DNA of 64,000 bases from Azospira oryzae (GTDB lineage Bacteria; Pseudomonadota; Gammaproteobacteria; Burkholderiales; Rhodocyclaceae): NCBI RefSeq assembly GCF_004217225.1, contig NZ_SHKM01000003.1:371471-435470 (forward strand), given 5' to 3'. This document shows, piece after piece, positions 18,532-27,292 of this stretch. Under the pieces are notes generated by a model that saw nothing but the letters and a program-made list of their open reading frames with translations, was not told the origin of the DNA and made no database searches. A program made the translations under genes and the position numbers. How positions within the stretch are numbered: the stretch's first letter is position 1; each line of letters begins with the position of its first letter.

Positions 18532-19932
18532 ATGACAGCTTCAAGCATTGACCGGCCCCGGCCCCAACTGCCACACTCAGACCATCCGCCCACGCCTTCG
18601 CATCGACCCCGGCCCATGTCCTCCGACTCCTTCTTCCATTCCTTCCGCGACGTCGGCCTCTCGGCCAACGACAGCGAGGAGATGCGCCTCAACAAGTCCC
18701 TGCTGATTTTCGCCACGGGCCTCATCAGCGCCGCCTCCATGCTCTGGCTGCTGCTCTACTGGCAACTGGGGCCGCGCTTCTCCTCCACCATCCCCTTCAT
18801 CTTCCAGCTGCTGCTCACCGGCAATCTGTTGCTCTACTTCAAGACCCGCAATTTCACCCTGTTCCGCACCACCCAGCTGGGGCTGTTCCTGTTCATGCCC
18901 TTCGTTGCCCAGTGGAGCATGGGCAACTTCATCACCGCCTCGGGCATCAGCCTGTGGGGCCTGCTGGCGCCCATCGGCGCCATCCTGTTTTTCGGCGTGC
19001 GGGAATCCCTGGCCTGGTTCATCGCCTACCTGTTCCTCACCGCCCTCTCCGGCTTCTTCGACTTCTACCTGGCCGACATGGCGGCCATGGAAGCCAGCCA
19101 CGTGCCCCTGCGCACCAGCATCTTCTTCTTCGCCCTCAACTTTGCCGCCGTCTCCAGCATCGTCTATCTGCTGCTGCGTTTTGCCACCCTGGAGAAGCAG
19201 AAGCTGCAGGAACGCATGGTGGAGGCCCACGCCCTGCTCCAGGCGGAGCAGGAGCGCTCGGAACGGCTGCTGCTGAACATCCTGCCGGGGGCCGTGGCGG
19301 AACGGCTGAAACACAGCAACCAGACCATCGCCGACGGCTTTGCCGATGTCACGGTGATGTTCGCCGACATCGTCAATTTCACCAAGGTGGCGGAGGGCCT
19401 CTCGCCTCAGCAGGTCTTCTCCATGCTCAACCGCATCTTCTCCTCCTTCGACGAACTGGCCGAAGCCTACGGCCTGGAGAAGATCAAGACCATCGGCGAC
19501 GCCTACATGGTGGCCGGCGGCCTCAGCCAGGAGCGGGAGGAGTATTCCGACGCCATCGCCGACCTGGCCCTGGCCGTGCGCGATCTGCTGCACCGGGATT
19601 TCGAGGTGAACCGCATGCACCTGGAAGTGCGCATCGGCATCGGCACCGGGCCGGTGGTGGCCGGCGTGGTGGGCAAGAAAAAGTTCATCTACGATCTGTG
19701 GGGCGACACGGTCAATATCGCCAGCCGCATCACCACGGAAGGCGTGCCCGGCATGATCCAGGTGGATGAAACCACCTACCGTCGCCTGCGGGACCGCTAC
19801 GATTTCTACGAGCCCCAGACCCTCTATCTCAAGGGCAAGGGCAACATGACGGTGTACCGGCTGGCCGGCAAGCGCAGCGACGGCGGCACCGGCAGCAGCC
19901 TCGGCGCCGTGCCGACCGAGGTCACCGGCTGA
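18532..19932 (+). CDS. Membrane-bound class III adenylate cyclase
   Basis: 466 residues. About five to six membrane helices (about 55-215) resemble a MASE-type sensory module. A short coiled coil leads to a catalytic domain (about 265-445) with the metal-binding VMFADIVNFTK, IKTIGDAYMVAGG, and YDLWGDTVNIASRI. The Lys in EKIKTIGD and the Asp in YDLWG are the residues that select ATP, and the Asn/Arg pair for transition-state binding is present, so an active homodimeric adenylate cyclase is predicted. The first ATG follows GAGGA too closely; the ATG at 18616 is an alternative. It sits 4 bases after the minor prepilin, in the pilus operon. Confidence 0.9.
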   Translation: MTASSIDRPRPQLPHSDHPPTPSHRPRPMSSDSFFHSFRDVGLSANDSEEMRLNKSLLIFATGLISAASMLWLLLYWQLGPRFSSTIPFIFQLLLTGNLLLYFKTRNFTLFRTTQLGLFLFMPFVAQWSMGNFITASGISLWGLLAPIGAILFFGVRESLAWFIAYLFLTALSGFFDFYLADMAAMEASHVPLRTSIFFFALNFAAVSSIVYLLLRFATLEKQKLQERMVEAHALLQAEQERSERLLLNILPGAVAERLKHSNQTIADGFADVTVMFADIVNFTKVAEGLSPQQVFSMLNRIFSSFDELAEAYGLEKIKTIGDAYMVAGGLSQEREEYSDAIADLALAVRDLLHRDFEVNRMHLEVRIGIGTGPVVAGVVGKKKFIYDLWGDTVNIASRITTEGVPGMIQVDETTYRRLRDRYDFYEPQTLYLKGKGNMTVYRLAGKRSDGGTGSSLGAVPTEVTG

Positions 19933-21631
19933 GGGGACGCAGGCTGAAGCACACCCGGCCCGGCTCGTTGGCGGCCAGGCACAGTTCGTAACCGCTCTCG
20001 GCCGCCAGGCGCCCGGCCTGGTAGAGACCGATGCCCAGCCCGTGGGCCGAGCTCACCGGCGCCCGCCCCAGTTCCGCCGCCAGCTCAGGCGGCACCGGAC
20101 TGCCCGAGTCCTCCACCTGCAGCTCCAGACCCGCCCCGTCCGCCCCGGGCAGCAGGCGTACCTCGATGCGCAGGTCCATTTCCCTGGCGGCCTTGCTCAG
20201 GGCGTTCTGCAGCAGGTTCTCCGCCACCATGTCGAACAGCCCGGCGGGCAGGGGCTGCTCACCCCCATGCCAGGCGGCGAAGGTCACCGCCTCGCCGCTG
20301 TAGCGCTGGCCCAGGGCCGTCCACCAGCTGCCGGCAGCGGGCTCCTCGCCATCGGCGGCGGGCCGCTGCTCCAGCTTGTCCAGGGCCTGGCGCAGGCGCT
20401 GGGTGATCAGGGGCAGCTGGCGCTGCATCAGGGCCTGGAAAGCCTCGGCATCGTCCGCTTCCGCCTGTTCGGCCGCATGGCAGAGATTGGTCAGGGACTG
20501 CAGCAGGTTTTTCACGTCGTGGGTGAGACGGGCACCCGTCTCGTGCACGGCCTGGATGTAGCTCATCTGCTGCAGGGCCCGGCCCCGCAGCTTGGCCAGG
20601 TAGAACTCGGCCAGCAGCCGCAGCAGCAGATGGAAATGCAGCATCAGGGCCGGCGACAGCTTGTGCCGGGTGAACAGGGTCACGTTCAGGGGCGGACATT
20701 CGAAGCGCTGGGAGAAGGCGCCGTCGGCCAGCCCGAAGGCGCCGTGCCGGTGTTCCGCCGCCCAGGTGCCGCCCAGGACCCAGGGCAGGGCCAGCATCTC
20801 CTCCAGGGTCTGGCCGAGGAAACGTTCCGGATCGACCTCGAACTCGGCATGGTAGGTGAGGCGCCGCATCCACTGCTCGAAGGGCAGGGCCACGCTCAGG
20901 ACGTAACGGGAAAAAAGCACGCCGAAGCCGGAAAAGCCGCCCCGGGGGTCCCAGGCCCAGGCCAGCAGGAACAGCAGGCCGGCCATGATGAACACGGTGG
21001 AGGCCACTGCCACGCCATAGCCGCTGCGGTCGAGCAGCATGAAGGCCAGGGTGCCCAGCACCAGCACGGCCAGCAGGAGAAAGACGAACAGGCTGTAGAC
21101 GAAGTCCACCATCTCGGCCCGGCGCGGGGGCGCTTCCTCCCGGGAGCGGGGCCACACCAGCATGGACAGCAGCAGCAGAGGCAGGGCGTAGATGAACACG
21201 GGGCTGAGGGCCGGATCCACGGCCATTTCCCGGGGCACCACCTGGGGCACCTGCCAGGCCAGCAGGGCACCCAGCAGATAGCCGAAGGCCAGGAGCAGGA
21301 AAATGCGCTGGCGCCGGCGGCGGACAAAGAGGACCCGGCCGCCCACCAGGGCCGAGAGGATGGCGGTCCAGAAGATCAGCAGCCAGTCGTTGAGGCCCAG
21401 GGTCAGCAGCAGGATGCCGGCTCCCATCAGGGCCAGTTCGGCCACGCTGAGACGACGGCCGGTTTCAACGAAAGGCTGCCAGAGGATCAGCAGGCCGATG
21501 TGGGCCAGCCACAGGCCCCGCCCCCAGGGCTGCTCCGGCCCCACCGCGAGGGCCACGTGGTAGAGGCCGAGGAGCGCCACCAGCAGGCTCTCTGGGCCCA
21601 GGGCAAGACGGGTTCTGGCTAGCACGGACAC
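19922..21631 (-). CDS. Membrane histidine kinase, probable partner of the pilus response regulator
   Basis: 569 residues. The N-terminal half (1 to about 255) is a multi-helix membrane domain. A linker leads to an H-box ARLTHDVKNLLQSL (His about 371), N-box MVAENLLQNALSKA, G1 VEDSGSPVP and G2 HGLGIGLYQAG, so all kinase motifs are intact. It starts at GTG and its 3' end overlaps the cyclase gene by 11 bases, tail to tail. No response regulator adjoins it; the nearest is the sigma-54 regulator that starts the pilus cluster. Diverging from the pilin gene, it probably senses pilin or envelope state as PilS does. The layout also recalls PrsK. Confidence 0.85.
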   Translation of the reverse strand: MSVLARTRLALGPESLLVALLGLYHVALAVGPEQPWGRGLWLAHIGLLILWQPFVETGRRLSVAELALMGAGILLLTLGLNDWLLIFWTAILSALVGGRVLFVRRRRQRIFLLLAFGYLLGALLAWQVPQVVPREMAVDPALSPVFIYALPLLLLSMLVWPRSREEAPPRRAEMVDFVYSLFVFLLLAVLVLGTLAFMLLDRSGYGVAVASTVFIMAGLLFLLAWAWDPRGGFSGFGVLFSRYVLSVALPFEQWMRRLTYHAEFEVDPERFLGQTLEEMLALPWVLGGTWAAEHRHGAFGLADGAFSQRFECPPLNVTLFTRHKLSPALMLHFHLLLRLLAEFYLAKLRGRALQQMSYIQAVHETGARLTHDVKNLLQSLTNLCHAAEQAEADDAEAFQALMQRQLPLITQRLRQALDKLEQRPAADGEEPAAGSWWTALGQRYSGEAVTFAAWHGGEQPLPAGLFDMVAENLLQNALSKAAREMDLRIEVRLLPGADGAGLELQVEDSGSPVPPELAAELGRAPVSSAHGLGIGLYQAGRLAAESGYELCLAANEPGRVCFSLRPLSR

Positions 21632-21736
21632 TCCCGCGACAGGAACGGGTGACGAATCTCCGACGGGAGCGTCAAGAATTTGACACTTTTCGGCGCTTTC
21701 CCGTCAGAATTGCACCCATAATGCCTTCCAGGCCCA

Positions 21737-21753
21737 TGGCATATGATGTGCTT
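21737..21753 (+). promoter_or_regulatory. Sigma-54 (-24/-12) promoter of the major pilin gene
   Basis: TGGCATATGATGTGCTT matches the sigma-54 consensus: TGGCA at -24 and TGCTT at -12, with exactly 10 bases between the invariant GG (21738-21739) and GC (21750-21751). It lies about 40 bases before the pilin ATG. The apparent upstream ATG codons of the pilin frame fall inside this element, supporting the later start. This links the pilin to the sigma-54 activator encoded at 3854-5317. Confidence 0.75.
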
Positions 21754-21793
21754 GGAAAAAGCAGACACATTTTCAAATTGGAAGGAGACCGCC

Positions 21794-22471
21794 ATGTCCG
21801 CACGCCAAAAAGGCTTCACCCTGGTTGAGATTGCCATTGTACTCGTCATCATCGGCCTGCTTCTGGGCGGGGTGCTGAAGGGTCAGGAACTGATCAACAG
21901 CGCCAAGGTGAAAAATTTCATCAACGACTTCAAGACCGTCCCCCTCTTCATCTACGGCTACCAGGACAAGTACCGGGCCCTGCCGGGCGACGACCGGGAC
22001 GTGGCCACCCACCTGGGTTCCGCCGCCACCAACGCCAGCGTGACCCTGCTCACCGTCACCTCCACCACCCAGGGCAACGGCCGCATCGAAGGCAACTACA
22101 ACTCCACCACGGCCACCGACGAGAGCGTCGCCTTCTGGCAACAGGTGCGCCTGGCCAACTTGGCGGCCGGCAATGCCAACTTCACCGATCCGGCTGCCGC
22201 CATGCCCACCAACGCCGACGGCGGCCGCCTGGGCATCCAGAGCACCAGCCCCATCACCGGCATGACCGGCTCCTACTTTGTCTGTTCCGAAGGCATCCAG
22301 GGCAAATTCGCCAAGCAGATCGACATCACCCTGGACGACGGCAACACCGCCACCGGCTCCGTGCGCGTGGCTTCCGGCACCTATGCCGGCACCGCCCTGA
22401 CCGCCGTGCCCACCACCGGCACCGGCGGCATCGAGGACAACAACACCTACATCGTCTGCACCGCCTTCTAA
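21794..22471 (+). CDS. Major type IV (MSHA-like) prepilin
   Basis: 225 residues. Six-residue leader plus Gly, cleavage before Phe in QKG|FTLVEIAIVLVIIGLL, and Glu5 present. The C-terminal part contains two cysteines (near VCSEG and IVCTAF) that could form the disulphide loop of a pilin. Start is the ATG at 21794 with GGAAGGAG upstream; 17 more in-frame codons are open but overlap the promoter. It stands alone with its own sigma-54 promoter and terminator, as expected for the abundant subunit. It could be called mshA; I leave it unnamed because pilins diverge quickly. Confidence 0.88.
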   Translation: MSARQKGFTLVEIAIVLVIIGLLLGGVLKGQELINSAKVKNFINDFKTVPLFIYGYQDKYRALPGDDRDVATHLGSAATNASVTLLTVTSTTQGNGRIEGNYNSTTATDESVAFWQQVRLANLAAGNANFTDPAAAMPTNADGGRLGIQSTSPITGMTGSYFVCSEGIQGKFAKQIDITLDDGNTATGSVRVASGTYAGTALTAVPTTGTGGIEDNNTYIVCTAF

Positions 22472-22486
22472 GGCAGCTTCACCAAG

Positions 22487-22515
22487 AAAAAAGGCGCCTG
22501 CGGGCGCCTTTTTTT
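22487..22515 (+). terminator. Bidirectional terminator between pilin and antiporter genes
   Basis: GGCGCC arms (22493-22498 and 22503-22508) around a TGCG loop, flanked by six A on the left and seven T on the right. It can end both the pilin transcript and the minus-strand antiporter transcript, whose stop is 2 bases away. Confidence 0.9.
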
Positions 22516-22516
22516 G

Positions 22517-24484
22517 TCAGCCCTTGAGCAGGCGCAGTTCCGCCGCTTCCAGGCTGGCTACCGAGCCCAGCAGCACCACCACGTCCCCTTCCCGGAAACG
22601 GGTTTCCGGCAGGGGTTCCAGGGCCCGGATGTCGCGCCGGCGCACGGCGCTGATCTCGACGCCGAAATAGGCCAGATTCAGTTCCTCCAGGCTGCGCCCC
22701 ACGGCATAGGCGCCGGCCCCCAGGGCCACCGAATGCAGGCGGAACTGCTGGGTTTCGCTGAGGTCGCTGTCCCGGTCGGAAAGACCGTGGAAGAAGCCCC
22801 GCAGCAGGCGATAACGCTGGCCCCGGATGTCCCGGATCATCTTCAGCACCCGGTTCATCGGCACCCCGAGCAGCACCAGGGCATGGGAAGCCAGCATGAT
22901 GCTGGCCTCCAGGGATTCGGGCACCACTTCCGCCGCCCCCGCCCGGCTCAGGGTGTCCATGTCGGACTCATCGATGGTCCGCACCACCACCGGCAGGTCC
23001 GGCTTCAGCTCCTGCACATGGTGCAGCACTTTTTCTGCAGCAATGGTGTTGGCGAAGCTGACGATGACCACGCTGGCCCGGGACACCCCGGCCGCCACCA
23101 GGGTCTCGCGCCGGGCGGCATCGCCATAGACCACCGTCTCGCCGGCTGCCGCCGCTTCCCGCACCCGCTCCGGATCCAGGTCCAGGGCCACGTAGGAAAT
23201 GTTCTCCCGGGACAGGAAGCGGGCCAGGTACTGGCCGCTGCGGCCGAAGCCGCAGATGATGGCGTGCTTCTCCGTACTCATGGTCTGGGCCGCAATCTTG
23301 GTCAGCTCCATGGAACGCATCAGCCACTCGCTGGCGGCGAAGCGCAGCACCAGCTTGTCGCTGTACAGCACGATCAGGGGCGCCAGCAGCAGGGACAGCA
23401 CCAGGGCCGTCAGCACCACCTGCAGCACGGCCTCCGGCACCAGGCTGGAGGCGCTGATTTCGGTCAGCAGCACAAAGCCGAATTCACCGCCAGCGCACAG
23501 CCACAGGCCGACCCGCATGGCGTTGCCCGGCGTCGCCCCGAAGCTGCGGGAGAGGGCGGCGATCAGGCCGAACTTGCCCAGCAGCAGGATGGCCAGGGCC
23601 AGCAACACCCAGGGCAGGTAATCGAGCACGGCCCCCACGTCCAGGAGCATGCCCACGGTGACGAAGAAGAGCCCCATCAGCACGTCGCGGAAGGGCTTGA
23701 TGTCCTCCTCCACCTGGTAGCGGTATTCGGTTTCCGAAATCAGCATGCCGGCGACGAAGGCCCCCAGGGCCAGGGAGAGGCCGGCCATTTCGGTGATGTG
23801 GGCCAGCCCCAGGGTGATGAGCAGCACATTGAGCATGAACAGCTCGGCGGACTTGCCCCGGGCAACGATGTAGAACCAGCGCCGCATCAGCTTCTGCCCG
23901 AGGAACAGCACCAGGCTCAGCACCACCGCCGCCTTGCCCATGGCCCAGGCGATCTCCAGGGCCATTTCCCCCGGCGGCCGGGAAAAGGCGGGAATCAGGA
24001 TCAGCAGGGGCACCACCGCCAGATCCTGGAACAGCAGCACGCCGATGACGTCGCGACCGTGGGGCGACTCCAGCTCCAGGCGCTCGGCCAGCAGCTTGGA
24101 CAGCACGGCGGTGGAGGACATGGCGAAGACGCCGCCCAGGGCCACCCCGGCCTGCCAGCCCAGGCCGGTACCGACGCTGAGGCCGACGGCGAGGACGATG
24201 GTCAGCAGCACCTGCATCAGCCCCAGGCCGAACACCACCCGTTTCATGGCGTAGAGCTTGGGCAGGGAGAATTCCAGGCCGATGGAGAACATCAGGAACA
24301 CCACCCCGAATTCGGCCAGGTGCTCGGCGCCGCTCACATCCTTGATGAAGTTCAGGGCATGGGGACCGATGAGCACGCCCACCAGGAGATAGCCCAGGAT
24401 CGGCGGCAGCCCGAGGCGACGGAACAGGGTCACCACCAGGACGGCAGCGGCAAGCAGCAGCAGGACCAGTTGCAGGGAATTCAT
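22517..24484 (-). CDS. Kef-type CPA2 cation:proton antiporter with TrkA domains
   Basis: 655 residues. Residues 1-385 hold about 12 membrane helices of the CPA2 exchanger fold, including GLPPILGYLLVGVLIGP and MFSIGLEFSL. The TrkA-N/RCK domain (about 405-525) has the nucleotide-binding IICGFGRSGQYLARFL, and TrkA-C closes the protein (about 575-655). KefB/KefC and YbaL family members exchange K+ or Na+ for H+. Regulation by glutathione adducts is known for KefB/C but cannot be inferred here. It stands alone, convergent with the pilin gene. Confidence 0.88.
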   Translation of the reverse strand: MNSLQLVLLLLAAAVLVVTLFRRLGLPPILGYLLVGVLIGPHALNFIKDVSGAEHLAEFGVVFLMFSIGLEFSLPKLYAMKRVVFGLGLMQVLLTIVLAVGLSVGTGLGWQAGVALGGVFAMSSTAVLSKLLAERLELESPHGRDVIGVLLFQDLAVVPLLILIPAFSRPPGEMALEIAWAMGKAAVVLSLVLFLGQKLMRRWFYIVARGKSAELFMLNVLLITLGLAHITEMAGLSLALGAFVAGMLISETEYRYQVEEDIKPFRDVLMGLFFVTVGMLLDVGAVLDYLPWVLLALAILLLGKFGLIAALSRSFGATPGNAMRVGLWLCAGGEFGFVLLTEISASSLVPEAVLQVVLTALVLSLLLAPLIVLYSDKLVLRFAASEWLMRSMELTKIAAQTMSTEKHAIICGFGRSGQYLARFLSRENISYVALDLDPERVREAAAAGETVVYGDAARRETLVAAGVSRASVVIVSFANTIAAEKVLHHVQELKPDLPVVVRTIDESDMDTLSRAGAAEVVPESLEASIMLASHALVLLGVPMNRVLKMIRDIRGQRYRLLRGFFHGLSDRDSDLSETQQFRLHSVALGAGAYAVGRSLEELNLAYFGVEISAVRRRDIRALEPLPETRFREGDVVVLLGSVASLEAAELRLLKG

Positions 24485-24587
24485 GGGCCGATAGGGGGAA
24501 GGCGGGCGGATGGGCGGAAAACCGCGCCCCGCCGGGCTTCACTGGCAGGGGTGGTATACTTCGCACAATCATAACCGCTGCCATCCC

Positions 24588-25577
24588 ATGAACCAAACTT
24601 CCGCCCTCAACCCGGCCGCCGTGCTCGAACTGGCCCGCCAGGTCCTGCGCATCGAGGCCGATGCCGTCGCCGCCCTGAGCGAGCGGCTGGACGACGGCTT
24701 CCTGGACGCGGTCAGCCTCATCCTCAATTGCTCCGGCCGGGTCATCGTCAGCGGCATCGGCAAGTCTGGCCACGTGGGCCGCAAGATCGCCTCCACCCTG
24801 GCCAGCACCGGCACGCCGGCCTACTTCGTGCACCCGGCGGAAGCCAGCCACGGCGACCTGGGCATGATCCTGCGCCAGGACGTGCTGATCGCCCTCTCCA
24901 ACTCCGGCGAAAGCGCCGAACTGCTGGCCATCGTCCCCATCATCAAGCGCCAGGGCGCCAAGCTCATCGCCATGACGGGCAATGCCCAGTCCTCCCTGGC
25001 CAAGGAGGCCGACGCCCATCTGGATGCAGCGGTGGCCCAGGAGGCCTGCCCCCTCAACCTGGCGCCGACGGCCAGCACCACCGCGGCCCTGGCCCTGGGC
25101 GACGCCCTGGCGGTGGCCCTGCTCGACGCCCGCGGCTTCGGCCCGGAAGACTTCGCCCGCTCCCATCCCGGCGGTTCCCTGGGCCGGCGCCTGCTGACCC
25201 ATGTACGGGATGTCATGCGCGCCGGCGCGGCAGTGCCCCAGGTCTCCCCCCAGGCCAGCCTGGCCGAAGCCGTGCTGGCCATTTCCAAGGGCGGCCTCGG
25301 CATGACTGCGGTGGTGGATGCCCAGCAGCGCATCCAGGGCATCTTCACCGATGGCGACCTGCGCCGCGCCTTCGAGCGGGACGTGGACCTCAAGTCGGTG
25401 CCCGTCACCGCCGTCATGACCGCCAATCCGCGCTGTATCGGGGTGGACAAGCTGGCGGTGGAAGCCGTGGAAATGATGGAGCGGCACAAGATCAACCAGC
25501 TCCTGGTGGCCGACAGCGAAGGCCGCCTGCAGGGCGCCCTCAACATGCACGACCTGTTCCAGGCCAAGGTGATCTGA
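24588..25577 (+). CDS. kdsD: D-arabinose 5-phosphate isomerase
   Basis: 329 residues, near E. coli KdsD (328). A SIS domain (about 30-180) has SGIGKSGHVGRKIA and ALSNSGES; two CBS domains (about 205-325) follow, with GIFTDGDLRRAFE. It converts ribulose 5-phosphate to arabinose 5-phosphate, the first step of Kdo synthesis for LPS. Start at MNQTSALN is chosen over a longer frame because family homology starts there. A TATACT -10-like hexamer lies about 30 bases upstream. It begins the kdsD-kdsC-lptC-lptA operon. Confidence 0.95.
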   Translation: MNQTSALNPAAVLELARQVLRIEADAVAALSERLDDGFLDAVSLILNCSGRVIVSGIGKSGHVGRKIASTLASTGTPAYFVHPAEASHGDLGMILRQDVLIALSNSGESAELLAIVPIIKRQGAKLIAMTGNAQSSLAKEADAHLDAAVAQEACPLNLAPTASTTAALALGDALAVALLDARGFGPEDFARSHPGGSLGRRLLTHVRDVMRAGAAVPQVSPQASLAEAVLAISKGGLGMTAVVDAQQRIQGIFTDGDLRRAFERDVDLKSVPVTAVMTANPRCIGVDKLAVEAVEMMERHKINQLLVADSEGRLQGALNMHDLFQAKVI

Positions 25578-26089
25578 TGAGCGCCGCCACCAATCTCAAG
25601 CTGATGGCCTTCGATGTGGACGGCGTCCTCACCGACGGCGGCCTCTACTACACGGAAGACGGCAAGGAACTCAAGGTCTTCAACACCCTGGACGGCCACG
25701 GCCTGAAGATGTTGCAGAAGTCCGGCGTGCGCCTGGCCATCATCACCGGGCGCAAGTCCGGTTGCGTCGCCGCCCGCGCCGCCAACCTGGGCATCGACCT
25801 GCTGTTCCAGGGCGTGGAGGACAAGCGCCAGGTCATGGCCGAGCTGCTGCAGCGCGAAGGCCTGACCTTCGCCGAAGCCGGCTACATGGGCGACGACGTG
25901 GTGGACCTGCCCATCATGCGCGCCTGCGGCTTCTCCGCCGCCCCGGGCAACGCCCACGACTTCGTCAAGCGCCATGCTGGCTACGTCTGCCGCCAGCAGG
26001 GCGGCCATGGCGCCGTGCGCGAAGCCTGCGAACATCTCCTGCAGGAACGGGGCCAGCTGCAGGCCCTGCTCGACGCCTACCTGCAATGA
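25577..26089 (+). CDS. kdsC: Kdo 8-phosphate phosphatase
   Basis: 170 residues, HAD superfamily class C0 (capless). It shows the nucleophile motif AFDVDGVLTDGGLYY, IITGRKS (motif II), the Lys of DKRQ and GYMGDDVVDLP (motif IV). It dephosphorylates Kdo 8-phosphate, the third Kdo step. Its ATG overlaps the kdsD stop (TGATG) and its stop overlaps lptC (ATGA), so the operon is tightly coupled. Confidence 0.96.
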   Translation: MSAATNLKLMAFDVDGVLTDGGLYYTEDGKELKVFNTLDGHGLKMLQKSGVRLAIITGRKSGCVAARAANLGIDLLFQGVEDKRQVMAELLQREGLTFAEAGYMGDDVVDLPIMRACGFSAAPGNAHDFVKRHAGYVCRQQGGHGAVREACEHLLQERGQLQALLDAYLQ

Positions 26090-26676
26090 AACGTCTGGAA
26101 CGCTTCGCCAGCGCCCTCTTCCCCATCGTCCTGCTGGGCAGCCTGACTGCGGCCACCTTCTGGCTGGCCAAGGCCACCCAGCTGCCGGAGCCGGATCACA
26201 GCGGCAAGTTCCGTCACGACGTGGACTACTTCATCGACGACTTCACCATGAGCCGGATCGACAAGCAGGGCCAGCTGCGCCATGTGATGACGGCCAAGCG
26301 CCTGGACCATTATCCGGACACGGACGAATCTGACGTCACCAACCCGGTAGCCAAGTTCATCAAACCCGGACGCCCCGTGGTGACCATGAGCAGCGACTAC
26401 GGGCACATCAACAGCGACGCCAGCGAAGTGCTCTTGAAGGACAACGTCCGCGTCGTCCGCGATGCGGCCAAGGACCGGGAAGCCATGGTGGCAACGGCAC
26501 CGGACCTGACCATCTATCCGGATGCGGAAACCGCCAACACCAAGAGCCCGGTGCACGTGGTCCAGGGAAAATCCTGGCTCAAGGGCAGCGGCCTGCAGGT
26601 GGACAACGCCACCATGAATACCATCCTGGAATCCCGGGTCACCGGCCAATTCGCCAGCAAACATGAAAAGCGCTGA
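26086..26676 (+). CDS. lptC: LptC, LPS transport bitopic protein
   Basis: 196 residues with one N-terminal membrane helix (about 9-28) and a periplasmic beta-jellyroll, including the typical DYFIDDFTMSRIDKQGQLRH near the start. LptC receives LPS from LptBFG and passes it to LptA across the periplasm. The start is the ATG overlapping the kdsC stop; a longer open frame upstream is a kdsC shadow. Confidence 0.93.
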   Translation: MKRLERFASALFPIVLLGSLTAATFWLAKATQLPEPDHSGKFRHDVDYFIDDFTMSRIDKQGQLRHVMTAKRLDHYPDTDESDVTNPVAKFIKPGRPVVTMSSDYGHINSDASEVLLKDNVRVVRDAAKDREAMVATAPDLTIYPDAETANTKSPVHVVQGKSWLKGSGLQVDNATMNTILESRVTGQFASKHEKR

Positions 26677-27286
26677 CATGATCAATCGCCGCTTCGCCGC
26701 CCTCCTGGGCGCCCTCAGCCTTGCCGCCGCCATGCCGGCCCACGCCGAAAAGGCGGACCGGGAAAAACCGGTGAACCTGGAAGCCGACCGGGTCACGGTG
26801 GACGACGCCAAGAAGGTGCACGTCTTTGACGGCAACGTCACCCTGACCCAGGGCACCCTGGTCATCCGCGGCGACCGCATCGTCGTCACCCAGGACGATG
26901 CAGGCTTCCAGAAGGGCGTGGCCACCGGCAATCCGGCCAAGTTCAAGCAGAAGCGCGAAGGCCGGGACGACTACGTGGAAGGCATCGCCCTGCGCATCGA
27001 GCACAACGCCAAGACGGAAAAGACCGAGCTTTACGACAAGGCCTGGGTCAAGAGCGGCCAGGACGAGGTCAAGGGCCATTACATCCAGTACGACTCCCTC
27101 ACCGAGCAGTACCTGGTCACCGCCTCCAAGATGCCCGGCGAGGCCAGCCCCGGCGTGCCGCCGGGCCGGGTGCGGGCCATCATCCAGCCGAAGAACAAGG
27201 ACACCGAATCACAACAAGGAGCTACGGGGAGCCGGGAATCGCTCACCCTGAAGCCCGCCATTTCCCTACCATCGCGCAAGGAGTAA
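26663..27286 (+). CDS. lptA: LptA, periplasmic LPS bridge protein
   Basis: 207 residues: signal peptide (cleaved near AHAE), OstA/LptA jellyroll repeats including DGNVTLTQGTLVIRGDRI, and a long hydrophilic tail (about the last 40 residues). It polymerises to bridge inner and outer membranes. It overlaps lptC by 14 bases if the first ATG is used; the ATG at 26678 (MINRRFAAL) gives a more usual signal peptide. In many Proteobacteria lptB and rpoN follow; here the next gene is a crotonase. Confidence 0.93.
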   Translation: MKSADMINRRFAALLGALSLAAAMPAHAEKADREKPVNLEADRVTVDDAKKVHVFDGNVTLTQGTLVIRGDRIVVTQDDAGFQKGVATGNPAKFKQKREGRDDYVEGIALRIEHNAKTEKTELYDKAWVKSGQDEVKGHYIQYDSLTEQYLVTASKMPGEASPGVPPGRVRAIIQPKNKDTESQQGATGSRESLTLKPAISLPSRKE

Positions 27287-27292
27287 AGCCTC

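Noticed and set aside
3854..21631. Naming the two-component pair prsR/prsK (PEP-CTERM) or pilR/pilS
   Set aside because: No exosortase or PEP-CTERM genes are present and sequence alone does not separate the subfamilies.
21743..21793. Upstream ATG start of the major pilin
   Set aside because: It would lie inside the -24/-12 promoter and give a leader too long for a type IVa prepilin; 21794 has the ribosome site.
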